Shown: one piece after another, positions 1-8,222 of the stretch | How the letters are laid out: each line of letters begins with the position of its first letter | Numbering within the stretch: position 1 is the stretch's first letter | DNA from: Corynebacterium marinum DSM 44953 | GTDB lineage: Bacteria; Actinomycetota; Actinomycetes; Mycobacteriales; Mycobacteriaceae | Direction: 5' to 3' | DNA length: 64,000 bases | NCBI RefSeq assembly: GCF_000835165.1 | Contig: NZ_CP007790.1 | Coordinates: 2,542,001-2,606,000, forward strand | Program-made: the position numbers and the translations under genes | The notes under the pieces: generated by a model | What the model saw: the letters and a program-made list of their open reading frames with translations, nothing else | Databases searched by the model: none | What the model was told of the DNA's origin: nothing

Positions 1-1173
1 GTGCTCGCCGTCGACGTCCCGTCGGGGGTGGACGCCGACACCGGCGCCCTGCCCGAGCACCACGTCACCGCCGACGTCACCGTCACCTTCGGCTGCCTGC
101 GCCGTGCGCACGCGGTGAGCCCGAGTTGCGGGGAGGTGGTGGTGGCCGACATCGGTATCCGGGGGCGGACGTTGAGCGAGGAGTTGCTGCGCCGGGTCAT
201 CCGGGGGGAGGCCAGCTACGTCATGGCGTTGCGCGCGGTCCCCTCCACGCGTTACGAGTGGCCACCGCTTCTGCGTCCTTTGATCGCCTACAGCAACAAC
301 GAGCCCCTGGAACCGGAGCCGGGGGACGACAAGTACTCCGGCGGGGTCGTCGGACTGTGCGCCGGATCCGCCACATATCCCGGCGCGGCTCTACTCGCGG
401 CGACCGGTGCGGTGCGCGCGACCAGCGCGATGGTGCGCTACGTCGGCGGCCAGAAACTCGAGGTGGTCCGTGCCGTCCCGGAGGTGGTCATCTCCGACAC
501 GGTGGCCGAAACCGGCCGGGTGCAGGCCTGGGTGGTGGGCCCGGGCCGCGGCACGGACGAGGCCGCGGAGGCGGAGCTGGACGAGCTGCTCGCCCGCCCG
601 GAACCGCTGCTCATCGACGCCGACGCCCTCACCCTCCTGGCCCGCAGTGCGCCGTTGCGCACCGCGCTGCGCGAACGGGCCTCGTCGACACTGCTCACCC
701 CGCACGACGGTGAATTCCGCCGGCTCGCCGACGCGGTGGACGCGGCTGTCCCCGATCCCGTCGCCGACCGTCTGGGCGCGGTGCGCGCCCTCTCCGACGA
801 GTTCGGCTGCGGGGTACTGCTCAAGGGCAGGCACACCGTCATCGCCCTGCCGGGCACGCGTCTGGGGATGTACGCCTTCGACGCCGGTTCATCCTGGGCC
901 GCGACCCCCGGTTCCGGCGACGTGCTCGCCGGCATTGCGGGGGCCTGGCTGGCCAGGGCGGCCGCCTGGTTGGAGAGGATGCCGGTGGAGCCCGAGCAAC
1001 GGTTCCCCACCGAGCTGCTCGGCGCCTGCGACGCCGTGCAGGTCCATTCGACGGCGGCGTGGCTGGCGGCGCAGACTCCGGACGGGCCGGCGCCTACGTC
1101 GGCGTCGAGAATCGCCGGAGCCGTGCCGCAGGCCACGGCACGGCTGAGTCATCCGGAGTTTCTCGGGCGTTAG
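1..1173 (+). CDS. nnr: Bifunctional NAD(P)H-hydrate repair enzyme, 5' truncated
   Basis: Repairs hydrated NAD(P)H: an epimerase interconverts the R and S forms and an ADP/ATP-dependent dehydratase restores NAD(P)H. The first ~55 residues (AVDVPSGVDADTG, then VTFGCLRRAH) are the end of a YjeF_N epimerase domain. From about residue 110 a YjeF_C/ribokinase-like dehydratase follows, with GGVVGLCAGSATYPGAAL, LIDADALTLL and the nucleotide-binding GSGDVLAG. A complete bifunctional enzyme is over 500 residues, so the true start lies left of the window and the GTG at base 1 is only an internal codon. The 3' end overlaps the convergent transporter gene by 4 bases. Family assignment is firm. Confidence 0.86.
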   Translation: MLAVDVPSGVDADTGALPEHHVTADVTVTFGCLRRAHAVSPSCGEVVVADIGIRGRTLSEELLRRVIRGEASYVMALRAVPSTRYEWPPLLRPLIAYSNNEPLEPEPGDDKYSGGVVGLCAGSATYPGAALLAATGAVRATSAMVRYVGGQKLEVVRAVPEVVISDTVAETGRVQAWVVGPGRGTDEAAEAELDELLARPEPLLIDADALTLLARSAPLRTALRERASSTLLTPHDGEFRRLADAVDAAVPDPVADRLGAVRALSDEFGCGVLLKGRHTVIALPGTRLGMYAFDAGSSWAATPGSGDVLAGIAGAWLARAAAWLERMPVEPEQRFPTELLGACDAVQVHSTAAWLAAQTPDGPAPTSASRIAGAVPQATARLSHPEFLGR

Positions 1174-2507
1174 TGCAGGGACTTGCCCTGGATGCCCTTC
1201 GGAACGTTGAGCACGGCGATCAGGGAGATGACCGAGATGACCGCGATGTAGATGCCGATGGACATGGAGGTCCCGGTGGCGTCGAGAAGCAGGGCCGCGA
1301 TCATGGGGGCGAACGCGCCGCCGATGACCGAACCGATGGCGTAGCCGATGGAGACGCCCGACAGGCGGACCTGCGCCGGGAACATCTCCGCGTAGAGCGC
1401 GGACTGCGGACCGTAGGTGGCGCCGAGGAGGACGCCCAGGATCACGACGGCCAGAGCGAAGAGGAAGGCGTCGCCGGAGTCGATGAGCAGCCACGTGGGG
1501 ATGGCCCACAGGATGGAACCGACGTAACCCACCGCGAAGGTCTGCTTACGGCCGATCGTGTCGGAGAGGGCGCCGAAGACCAGGGTGGAGATGATCCAGG
1601 CGATGGCGCCGAGGGAGGTGATGCCCAGGACCGTGGTGCGCTCGTGGCCGATCACCTGGGTGCCGTAGGACACGAAGTAAGCGATGGCGAGGTAGCCGGC
1701 GGCGTTGACGCCCGCGAAGATCAGGGCGGCGAGGAGGACCAGCTTCCAGTAACCCTTGAACAGCAGCGACAGGGGCGCGGAGGACTTCTTCTTCAGATCC
1801 TCGAGCTCCGAGAAGACCGGGGACTCCTCGACGAGGCGGCGGATCCAGAAGCCGACGATGATCAGGACCAGGGAGGAGACGAACGGGACACGCCAGCCCC
1901 AGTCGTTGAACTGTTCGGTGGTCAGCGCCGCGGAGAGCACGAGCATGAACAGGGTGGCCAGGAGCATGCCGGCCGGCACTCCGACCTGCGGGAATGCACC
2001 GTAGAAGCCGCGTCGGCCCGTCGGTGCGTGCTCAACGGCCAGCAGTGCGGCACCGCCCCACTCACCGCCCGCGGACAGTCCCTGGAGGATACGCAGGAGC
2101 ACCAGGATGATCGGTGCGGCGACGCCGATGGCGGCGTAGGTGGGCAGCAGGCCCATGGCGACGGTCGCGCCGCCCATGCCGAGCAGCGTGATCACCAGGA
2201 CTGGTTTGCGGCCGAGCCGGTCGCCCAGGTGGCCGGCGATGACCGCGCCCAGGGGGCGGAAGAGGAAGGAGATACCGAGCGAGGCCCAGGCGATGACCTG
2301 AGCGACCACTGGGGAGTCGTTGGATGCGGGGTTGAAGAACTGCGTGGCGAAGATCAGCGCCGCCGCCTGGGCGTAGATGAAGAAGTCGAACCACTCGATG
2401 GTGGTGCCGACCATGGCGCCGGCGAGAACCCGCCGGTGCTCCGGGGTGATCGGCGTGGGTTCCGTCGAGGACACAGCCGTACCGGGGGCCAGGGTGTCGT
2501 TGCTCAT
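1170..2507 (-). CDS. MHS-family MFS transporter, candidate phenylacetate uptake
   Basis: A 445-residue, 12-segment major facilitator of the metabolite:H+ symporter (MHS/ShiA-ProP) type. The family loops are visible: GTTIEWFDFFIYAQAAAL at the N-terminus, FLFRPLGAVIAGHLGDRLGRK after TM2, and ILQGLSAGGEWGGAALLAVEHAP. It lies 47 bases downstream of paaK on the same strand with no visible terminator between, so both are probably cotranscribed from the PaaR-controlled paaK promoter. That context suggests proton-coupled import of phenylacetate or a related aromatic acid; this is inference, since MHS members carry very different substrates. Confidence 0.83.
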   Translation of the reverse strand: MSNDTLAPGTAVSSTEPTPITPEHRRVLAGAMVGTTIEWFDFFIYAQAAALIFATQFFNPASNDSPVVAQVIAWASLGISFLFRPLGAVIAGHLGDRLGRKPVLVITLLGMGGATVAMGLLPTYAAIGVAAPIILVLLRILQGLSAGGEWGGAALLAVEHAPTGRRGFYGAFPQVGVPAGMLLATLFMLVLSAALTTEQFNDWGWRVPFVSSLVLIIVGFWIRRLVEESPVFSELEDLKKKSSAPLSLLFKGYWKLVLLAALIFAGVNAAGYLAIAYFVSYGTQVIGHERTTVLGITSLGAIAWIISTLVFGALSDTIGRKQTFAVGYVGSILWAIPTWLLIDSGDAFLFALAVVILGVLLGATYGPQSALYAEMFPAQVRLSGVSIGYAIGSVIGGAFAPMIAALLLDATGTSMSIGIYIAVISVISLIAVLNVPKGIQGKSLH

Positions 2508-2554
2508 CTCGGTGGACTTTCTGTGGGAGGAAAAAGAAGGGGGTAGGGAGGGTC

Positions 2555-3862
2555 TTAGGTGCGGTTGTCGACGATCCGCTTGGCCTTGCCTTCACCGCTG
2601 TCGACGTGGTCGCGCACGTCGACGTCGACGGAGACGCCGATGCGGTCCTTGATCATCTTGCGGAGGTGCAGCTGGGAGTTGGTGATCTCGTCCGGGGTGC
2701 GGCCCGGGGCGTGCTCGACCACGAGGGTGAGGTGGTCCATGCGGCCGCGCTTGGTCAGGACGCACTGGTAGCGGGGGCGGAGGTTCTTGTCCTCGACGAT
2801 GAGCTCCTCGAACTGGGAGGGGAAGCAGTTCACGCCGCGGAGGATGATCATGTCGTCGTTGCGGGCGCTGATGCGGTCGAGGCGGCGCATGGAGCGGGCG
2901 GTGCCCGGCAGGAGGCGGGTGATGTCGTGGGTGCGGTAGCGGATGACCGGGAAGGCCTCCTTGGTCAGCGGGGTGATGACCAGTTCGCCGTACTCCCCGT
3001 CCGGCACCGGCTGCAGGGTCTTCGGGTCGAGGATCTCGGGGTAGAAGTGGTCCTCCCAGAGGGTGAGGCCGTCCTTGGTCTCGATGCACTCCTGCGCGAC
3101 GCCCGGGCCCATGACCTCGGACAGGCCGTAGATGTCGGTGGCGTCGAGGCCGAAGCCCTCCTCGAGGTCGCGGCGCATGCCCTCGGTCCACGGCTCGGCA
3201 CCGAAGATACCCACACGCATCGGGGTGTTCTGGGGGTCCATCCCCTCCGCACGCATGCGGTCGAGGACGTTGAGCATGTAGGACGGGGTGCCGACGATCG
3301 CGTCGGGCTGGAAATCACGCATGATCTGCAGCTGGCGGTCGGTCTGGCCGCCGGAGGTCGGGATGGCGGTGGCGCCGAGCTTCTCCACGCCGTAGTGGAG
3401 GCCGAGTCCGCCGGTGAACAGGCCGTAGCCGAAGGTCACCTGGACGCGGTCGCCGGGGCGGACGCCGCCGGCGCGCAGGGAGCGGGCGACGAGGGTGGCC
3501 CAGGTCTCGATGTCGTTGCGCGTGTAGCCGACGACGGTGGGCTGGCCCGTGGTGCCGGAGGAGGCGTGGATACGCGCGATCTGGTGCTTCTGCACCGCGA
3601 ACATCCCGAAGGGGTACTCAGAGCGCAGGATCGCCTTGTCGGTGAAGGGGAACAGGGTGAGGTCGCTGAGCTGGCGGAAATCGTCCGGGTGCACGCCCTG
3701 CTCGTCGAAGGCCTTCTTGTAGTGCGGGACGTTGTAGTAGGCGTGCCGCAGGGTGTTCTTCATGCGCTCGGTCTGCAGCGCGGTGATCTCGTCGCGGGAG
3801 GCGTACTCGATGCTGGTCTGCGGACCGTTGAGAGTGGAGATGATGTCCGTCGGGGAAGCCAC
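2555..3862 (-). CDS. paaK: Phenylacetate-CoA ligase
   Basis: Activates phenylacetate to phenylacetyl-CoA with ATP, the first committed step of the aerobic hybrid pathway. At 435 residues it matches PaaK length. It carries the adenylate-forming P-loop HASSGTTGQPTVVGYT (about residue 100), GLSEVMGPGVAQEC, the R-Y-R-T-H-D-I segment, and a C-terminal domain with RGVNCFPSQFEE and the terminal GKAKR lysine region. The start is GTG, preceded at good spacing by AGGAAAGG. A PaaR operator and a GlxR-like site lie 75-120 bases upstream. It is the first gene of a two-gene unit with the MHS transporter. Confidence 0.95.
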   Translation of the reverse strand: MASPTDIISTLNGPQTSIEYASRDEITALQTERMKNTLRHAYYNVPHYKKAFDEQGVHPDDFRQLSDLTLFPFTDKAILRSEYPFGMFAVQKHQIARIHASSGTTGQPTVVGYTRNDIETWATLVARSLRAGGVRPGDRVQVTFGYGLFTGGLGLHYGVEKLGATAIPTSGGQTDRQLQIMRDFQPDAIVGTPSYMLNVLDRMRAEGMDPQNTPMRVGIFGAEPWTEGMRRDLEEGFGLDATDIYGLSEVMGPGVAQECIETKDGLTLWEDHFYPEILDPKTLQPVPDGEYGELVITPLTKEAFPVIRYRTHDITRLLPGTARSMRRLDRISARNDDMIILRGVNCFPSQFEELIVEDKNLRPRYQCVLTKRGRMDHLTLVVEHAPGRTPDEITNSQLHLRKMIKDRIGVSVDVDVRDHVDSGEGKAKRIVDNRT

Positions 3863-3936
3863 GGGTGTGTTCCTTTCCTGCGGTCGTGACCGGCTGGGGA
3901 ACCGGGACCGTGGGTTGGCAGTGTTGTGTAAACCAT

Positions 3937-3959
3937 TTACTAACCGACCAATCGGTCAG
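3937..3959 (-). promoter_or_regulatory. PaaR operator O1 (paaK)
   Basis: Read on the minus strand the core is CTGACCGATTGGTCGGTTAG, an ACCG-N6-CGGT inverted repeat with flanking T-A/T-A pairs. It matches the three other operators in the island nearly base for base and sits ~75 bases before paaK. It is the expected target of the TetR-type PaaR. Confidence 0.82.
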
Positions 3960-3965
3960 GAAGTA

Positions 3966-3981
3966 TGTGACAGAGGTTACA
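3966..3981. promoter_or_regulatory. GlxR/CRP-like site upstream of paaK
   Basis: TGTGACAGAGGTTACA is TGTGA-N6-TTACA, nine of ten positions of the corynebacterial GlxR consensus TGTGA-N6-TCACA. It lies 6 bases on the promoter-distal side of operator O1. Confidence 0.65.
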
Positions 3982-4097
3982 ACGCGCTTCCTTTGTGCGC
4001 AAGATTATCTCCGAGGAAAAACGGCGCCGTCCCTGACTGCGCCGCCCCCACTACCCCCTCTTCCCACATTTACGCACGTCAACGCGGGTGCCGGCAA

Positions 4098-4724
4098 TCA
4101 GCCGCGCCGCACCCCCGGTTTCACGATCCCCTCGAAGATCATCTGCGGGGTGAGCTCGGCGAGGTCCTCCGGCGCATACTTCCCGTCCGGCCGGTACCAC
4201 TCCACGATGGAGTTGATCATCCCGAAAATGAGCCGGGCGACCACTCCCGCCTCCAGATCCGAACGCAGGGAGCCCTCCGCCTGCGCCCGGTCGACCACAT
4301 CCACCAGCGCCCGGGTGAGCAGCCGGCGGCGGGCCATGATCTCGCGCTCGACCTCGGTGTTGCCGCGCAGCCGCAGCAGGAGCCGGACATAGGCGGGGAA
4401 CTCGCACAGCACACGCGTGGTGCCGGCGACGAGCAGCCGCAGCTGCTCGAGCGGATCATCCGACTCCGCCAGCGCGGCGTCCATCACCGCCTTCAACTCC
4501 GCCAGCGCCTTGTCCGTGGCCTCCACCAGGATCTCCTCCTTCGACGAGATGTGGTGGTAGATCGCGGACTTGCTCAGCCCCAGGCGCTCGGCGAGCGTCC
4601 CCATCGACGTGGCCTCGTAGCCCCTCGCGTTGAACTCCTCGACGGCGATCTGGATGACATCCTCGCGGGTGTAACCGGGCCGGCCGCGGGTGGCCGTCGC
4701 AGCGGTGGTGGAGGAAGAGGGCAT
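4098..4724 (-). CDS. paaR: TetR-family repressor of phenylacetate genes
   Basis: A 208-residue TetR regulator. The N-terminal helix-turn-helix shows GYTREDVIQIAVEEFNARGY, then TSMGTLAERLGLSKSAIYHH; the C-terminal ~140 residues are the ligand-binding and dimerisation part. The start at 4724 is chosen because AAGGAGA stands just upstream; the reading frame continues upstream to 4817 without a better site. It lies inside the island, divergent from paaI, and four TetR-style inverted repeats occur only before paa genes. I infer it represses the island and is relieved by phenylacetyl-CoA, as known for PaaR in C. glutamicum. Confidence 0.88.
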   Translation of the reverse strand: MPSSSTTAATATRGRPGYTREDVIQIAVEEFNARGYEATSMGTLAERLGLSKSAIYHHISSKEEILVEATDKALAELKAVMDAALAESDDPLEQLRLLVAGTTRVLCEFPAYVRLLLRLRGNTEVEREIMARRRLLTRALVDVVDRAQAEGSLRSDLEAGVVARLIFGMINSIVEWYRPDGKYAPEDLAELTPQMIFEGIVKPGVRRG

Positions 4725-4844
4725 GGGGTTCTCCTTGCGTCGGGCGGCGTTGTGCTGGCGTGGAACTGTCGTTGTGCTGTCGTTGTCGTGCACCTCCGTC
4801 GGGAGTCGGCGCATCACTCATTGTGGCAGCTGTTTCCCTGCCGG

Positions 4845-4860
4845 AGTGACTCCGATCACG
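4845..4860. promoter_or_regulatory. GlxR/CRP-like site upstream of paaI
   Basis: AGTGACTCCGATCACG is AGTGA-N6-TCACG, eight of ten positions of TGTGA-N6-TCACA. It lies directly before the -10-like TACACT (4861-4866) and 18 bases before operator O2. Confidence 0.5.
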
Positions 4861-4878
4861 TACACTCTCCCCACAATA

Positions 4879-4901
4879 CCGACCGAACGGACGGTAATGA
4901 C
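4879..4901 (+). promoter_or_regulatory. PaaR operator O2 (paaI)
   Basis: CCGACCGAACGGACGGTAAT matches the other three operators but is the weakest inverted repeat of the set. It begins about 13 bases after the -10-like TACACT, so it would cover the expected transcription start of paaI. Confidence 0.75.
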
Positions 4902-4955
4902 CTTCGGGGGCACGCCAGCGCGCCCCCGCACCCTTCCCCCAAGGAGCACATCACC

Positions 4956-5387
4956 ATGAGCCAGATCCTCGCCTCCGGCGTCGCCCAGGAGCCCCGCTAC
5001 GACCACGTCCGCGCGATGTTCGAGGCCGACCTCGCATCCCAGGGCATCGGCATGACCATCACCGAGATCGCCGACGGCGAGGCCCGCGGACACTTCACCG
5101 TCCGCCCCGAAATGTGCAACGGCCACGGCACCGCCCAGGGCGGATTCCTCTTCACGTTCGCCGACTCCCTGTTCGCGGGCGCCTGCAACTCCACCGGAAA
5201 CATGGCCGTGGCCGCCCAGGTGGGCATCCACTACATCGCCCCCGCCCGCGCGGGAGACGTGGTGGAGGGCCACGCCGTCGAGCGCCGCACCTGGGGACGC
5301 AACGGCATCACCGACGTCACCCTGACCTCGAACGGTCAGGTCATCGCAGAGTTCCGCGGCACCTCCCGGACCGTGAGGGGGGTCTGA
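4956..5387 (+). CDS. paaI: Hotdog thioesterase of phenylacetate pathway
   Basis: Hydrolyses ring-hydroxylated or stalled CoA thioesters and so rescues CoA during phenylacetate breakdown. The 143 residues show the PaaI hotdog motif NGHGTAQGGFLFTFADSLFA (N, HG and D positions), followed by the strand VAAQVGIHYIAPARAGDVV and ending at GTSRTVRGV. The ATG is chosen because of AAGGAG 10 bases upstream; the frame stays open far upstream without meaning. It is transcribed toward paaA, 150 bases away, which has its own promoter and operator. Confidence 0.9.
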   Translation: MSQILASGVAQEPRYDHVRAMFEADLASQGIGMTITEIADGEARGHFTVRPEMCNGHGTAQGGFLFTFADSLFAGACNSTGNMAVAAQVGIHYIAPARAGDVVEGHAVERRTWGRNGITDVTLTSNGQVIAEFRGTSRTVRGV

Positions 5388-5431
5388 CCGGGGCTGAAAA
5401 GTCATGCCCGGCCAGAAAAGTGACGTGCGCC

Positions 5432-5447
5432 ATTGACATGGATCACA
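5432..5447. promoter_or_regulatory. GlxR/CRP-like site at paaA promoter
   Basis: ATTGACATGGATCACA is ATTGA-N6-TCACA, eight of ten consensus positions. It overlaps the paaA -35 hexamer and lies 13 bases before operator O3. Confidence 0.5.
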
Positions 5448-5462
5448 TCGTCCACATAAACT
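5433..5462 (+). promoter_or_regulatory. paaA operon promoter
   Basis: A perfect -35 TTGACA (5433-5438), an 18-base spacer and a -10 TAAACT (5457-5462). The PaaR operator begins at the -10 end, so bound PaaR would block RNA polymerase directly. Confidence 0.72.
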
Positions 5463-5483
5463 GACCGAACGATCGGTAATTAA
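5461..5483 (+). promoter_or_regulatory. PaaR operator O3 (paaA)
   Basis: CTGACCGAACGATCGGTAAT is the best-conserved of the four sites (ACCG-N6-CGGT core). It overlaps the last bases of the -10 and the start region of the main paa operon. Confidence 0.85.
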
Positions 5484-5537
5484 ATGCCGACGAGACAGTT
5501 GACAGTTGTCGAACTTCACCCAGACGAAGGATCACCG

Positions 5538-6512
5538 ATGACCACCGTGACCGAAACGCTCTCCCCCGCCGACGAGGCCGGGCAGGAGATCTTCGACCGC
5601 CTCATTGCCGAGGATTCCCGCATCGAGCCCACGGACTGGATGCCCGCCGCCTACCGCCGGACCCTGACCCGCCAGATCTCCCAGCACGCGCACTCCGAGA
5701 TCATCGGAATGCAGCCGGAGGCCAACTGGATCACCCGCGCCCCCTCCCTCAAGCGCAAGGCCATTCTCATCGCCAAGGTCCAGGACGAGGCCGGCCACGG
5801 GCTCTACCTCTACTCCGCGGCCGAAACCCTGCGCACCGGCCGCGACAAGCTCGTCGAGCAGCTTCTCGACGGCTCCGCCAAGTACTCCTCGATCTTCAAC
5901 TACCCGGCGCGCACCTGGGCCGACATCGGCGCCATCGGCTGGCTCGTCGACGGGGCCGCCATCGCCAACCAGGTCCCCCTCTGCCGCGCCTCCTACGCCC
6001 CCTACGGCCGGGCCATGGTCCGGGTGTGCAAGGAAGAGTCCTTCCACCAGCGCCAGGGCTGGGAGATCCTCTTCGAGCTGGCCAACGGAACGCCCGCCCA
6101 GAAGCAGATGGCACAGGAAGCGATCAACCGCTTCTACGGCCCCGCGCTGCAGATGTTCGGCCCGCCGGACGACGACTCCCCGAACTCCCAGCAGTCGATG
6201 GCCTGGAAGATCAAGCGCTTCTCCAACGATGAACTGCGCCAGCGCTTCGTCGACATGATCGTCCCCCAGGCGGAGGCCCTCGGCCTCCACTTCGAGGATC
6301 CGGACCTCAAGTGGAACGAGGAGCGCGGCCACTACGACTTCGGCGAGCTGGACTGGACCGAGTTCAAGTCCGTCGTCCGCGGCGAGGGCCCCTGCAACAC
6401 GCAGCGTATGCAGCGGCGTCGCCAGGCATTCGACGACGGCGCCTGGGTCCGCGAGGCCGCCGCCGCCTACGCGGAGAAGTACCACTCCGCGGATTCCCAG
6501 CTCATCGCCTAA
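5538..6512 (+). CDS. paaA: Phenylacetyl-CoA 1,2-epoxidase, catalytic subunit
   Basis: Di-iron oxygenase subunit that forms ring-1,2-epoxyphenylacetyl-CoA with O2 and electrons from PaaE. At 324 residues it matches PaaA length. The ferritin-like iron-ligand motifs are present: [14 protein letters not shown] (E-x2-H) and [15 protein letters not shown] (E-x2-H). The ATG at 5538 is taken because the protein begins MTTVTETL and the upstream frame (to 5484) crosses the operator region. It is the first gene of paaABCDEGJFH, with short gaps or overlaps throughout. Confidence 0.96.
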   Translation: MTTVTETLSPADEAGQEIFDRLIAEDSRIEPTDWMPAAYRRTLTRQISQHAHSEIIGMQPEANWITRAPSLKRKAILIAKVQDEAGHGLYLYSAAETLRTGRDKLVEQLLDGSAKYSSIFNYPARTWADIGAIGWLVDGAAIANQVPLCRASYAPYGRAMVRVCKEESFHQRQGWEILFELANGTPAQKQMAQEAINRFYGPALQMFGPPDDDSPNSQQSMAWKIKRFSNDELRQRFVDMIVPQAEALGLHFEDPDLKWNEERGHYDFGELDWTEFKSVVRGEGPCNTQRMQRRRQAFDDGAWVREAAAAYAEKYHSADSQLIA

Positions 6513-6542
6513 CCCACCCCATATATAAGGAGCACACCAGAT

Positions 6543-6833
6543 ATGTCTGAGCAGCAGCACTGGCCCATGTGGGAGGTCTTCGTCCGATCCTCCCGCGGCC
6601 TGTCCCACGTCCACGCCGGTTCCCTCCACGCGCCCGACGCCACCCTGGCGCTGCGAAACGCCCGCGACCTGTACACCCGCCGCAACGAAGGCACCTCCGT
6701 GTGGGTCGTCCCCACCGAGGCCGTCACCTCCTCCGACCCGGACTCCAAGGGCGGATTCTTCGAGTCGGCGTCCGGCAAGAACTACCGCCACGCCACCTAC
6801 TACGACAAGTCTGAAGGGGTGCCTCACCTGTGA
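6543..6833 (+). CDS. paaB: Phenylacetyl-CoA epoxidase subunit B
   Basis: A 96-residue bridging subunit of the PaaABC(E) epoxidase. The motifs MWEVFVRSSRGLSHVHAGSLHAPD and ALRNARDLYTRRNEGTSVWVV are characteristic of PaaB. It has a RBS (AAGGAG) 10 bases upstream, ends with a 4-base overlap into paaC, and is therefore probably translationally coupled to it. Confidence 0.95.
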   Translation: MSEQQHWPMWEVFVRSSRGLSHVHAGSLHAPDATLALRNARDLYTRRNEGTSVWVVPTEAVTSSDPDSKGGFFESASGKNYRHATYYDKSEGVPHL

Positions 6834-7666
6834 GCAACTTCGCCTCCGTTGATTCCGCCACCCGCCAGACCCAGGGCGACTCCCTCACCGCAGAAGAGAT
6901 CCTGCAGTCCGGCGCACAGGCCACCGAGGACGCCGCGACCTACGCCACGATCCTCGGCGACGACGCCCTCATGCTCGGCCAGCGCCTGAGCTGGTGGATC
7001 TCCCGCGCCCCGGAGATGGAAGAGGACATCGCCCTCGGCAACATCGCCCTGGACCTGATCGGCCACACCCGCTTCCTCTACTCCTACGCCGGCACCGCCT
7101 GGGGCAAGACCGAGGACGACCTCGCCTACTTCCGCGAGGAGGAGGAGTTCCGCTCCGCCCGCCTCATGGAGCAGGAGAACGGCGACTTCGGCCAGACCAT
7201 CGCCCGCCAGCTGCTGGCCTCCTACTACATGCTCGGCCTGTACACGGCCCTCATGGACTCCACCGACGAGACTCTCGCCGCCATCGCGGCCAAGGCCGTC
7301 AAGGAGGTCGAGTACCACGTCGACCACGCCAACCAGTGGACCCTGCGTCTCGGGCTGGGCACCGAGGAGTCCAAGCACCGCATCAGCGAGGGCCTGTTCT
7401 ACATGTGGCCCTACATCAGCGAGCTCTTCGAGGACCTGGACATCCACACCCGCCTCGCCGAGCAGGGCATCGCCGTCCTCCCCTCGAGCCTGCGCGCCGA
7501 GTTCGACGAGCGCATCGCGCACGTGCTCACCACCGCCGGCCTGGACATCCCGGATTCCCCGCAGGCCATGTCCGGCCAGCGCACGGGCCGCTTCTCCGAG
7601 CAGCGCGGCTACATTCTCACCGAGCTGCAGGTTCTCGCCCGCAAGCATCCCGGCGCCACCTGGTAA
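6830..7666 (+). CDS. paaC: Phenylacetyl-CoA epoxidase structural subunit
   Basis: Structural partner of PaaA with the same ferritin-like fold but without a working di-iron site. The 278 residues contain ILGDDALMLGQRLSWWISRAP, IALDLIGHTRFLYSYAG and a late VEYHVDHANQWTLRLG segment. It starts with GTG overlapping the paaB stop by 4 bases. The protein ends at a typical LQVLARKHPGATW, so it is full length. Confidence 0.94.
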   Translation: MSNFASVDSATRQTQGDSLTAEEILQSGAQATEDAATYATILGDDALMLGQRLSWWISRAPEMEEDIALGNIALDLIGHTRFLYSYAGTAWGKTEDDLAYFREEEEFRSARLMEQENGDFGQTIARQLLASYYMLGLYTALMDSTDETLAAIAAKAVKEVEYHVDHANQWTLRLGLGTEESKHRISEGLFYMWPYISELFEDLDIHTRLAEQGIAVLPSSLRAEFDERIAHVLTTAGLDIPDSPQAMSGQRTGRFSEQRGYILTELQVLARKHPGATW

Positions 7667-7694
7667 CCAACCGTTCATCCGAAGGAGGTCTGAC

Positions 7695-8222
7695 GTGACC
7701 ACCCATCCCCTGCGTCCCACCAATCCGGCGGACGCCCTGGTCTGGGACACCGCCGCCAGCGTCCCCGACCCGGAGATCCCCGTCGTCTCCATCGCCGACC
7801 TGGGAATTCTCCGCGACGCCGCCATCATCGACGGCACCGCGGTGGTGACGATCACCCCCACCTACTCCGGATGCCCGGCCATGGACCACATCACCCGTGA
7901 GGTCAAGGAGGCACTGGAGGCGGCGGGCTACGAATCCGCCCGCGTCGACCTGGTCCTCCAGCCCGCCTGGACCACCGACTGGATCACCGACCTCGGCCGC
8001 GACCAGCTCCGCGAGTACGGCATCGCCCCACCGACCCACTCCTCCCGGCCCACCCGGCAGGGACCGATCCCGCTGACCCTCGCTCCCCCGCCCCCGGTTC
8101 CGTGCCCCCGCTGCGGCTCGACCCGGACCCGTAATATCGCCCAATTCGGCTCGACCTCATGCAAGGCGCTGTACTCCTGCGAGGACTGCCTCGAGCCCTT
8201 CGACTACTTCAAGGTGCACTGA
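7695..8222 (+). CDS. paaD: Phenylacetate epoxidase maturation protein
   Basis: A 175-residue PaaD/MIP18 (DUF59) protein thought to help assemble iron or iron-sulfur centres of the epoxidase complex. The N-terminal domain shows SVPDPEIPVVSIADLGIL and TPTYSGCPAMDHI. The C-terminus adds a zinc-ribbon-like CPRCGS...C...CEDC segment (about residues 135-170) typical of PaaD and absent from plain MIP18 proteins. GTG start with a strong AAGGAGG. Its TGA overlaps the paaE ATG (TGATG). Confidence 0.92.
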   Translation: MTTHPLRPTNPADALVWDTAASVPDPEIPVVSIADLGILRDAAIIDGTAVVTITPTYSGCPAMDHITREVKEALEAAGYESARVDLVLQPAWTTDWITDLGRDQLREYGIAPPTHSSRPTRQGPIPLTLAPPPPVPCPRCGSTRTRNIAQFGSTSCKALYSCEDCLEPFDYFKVH

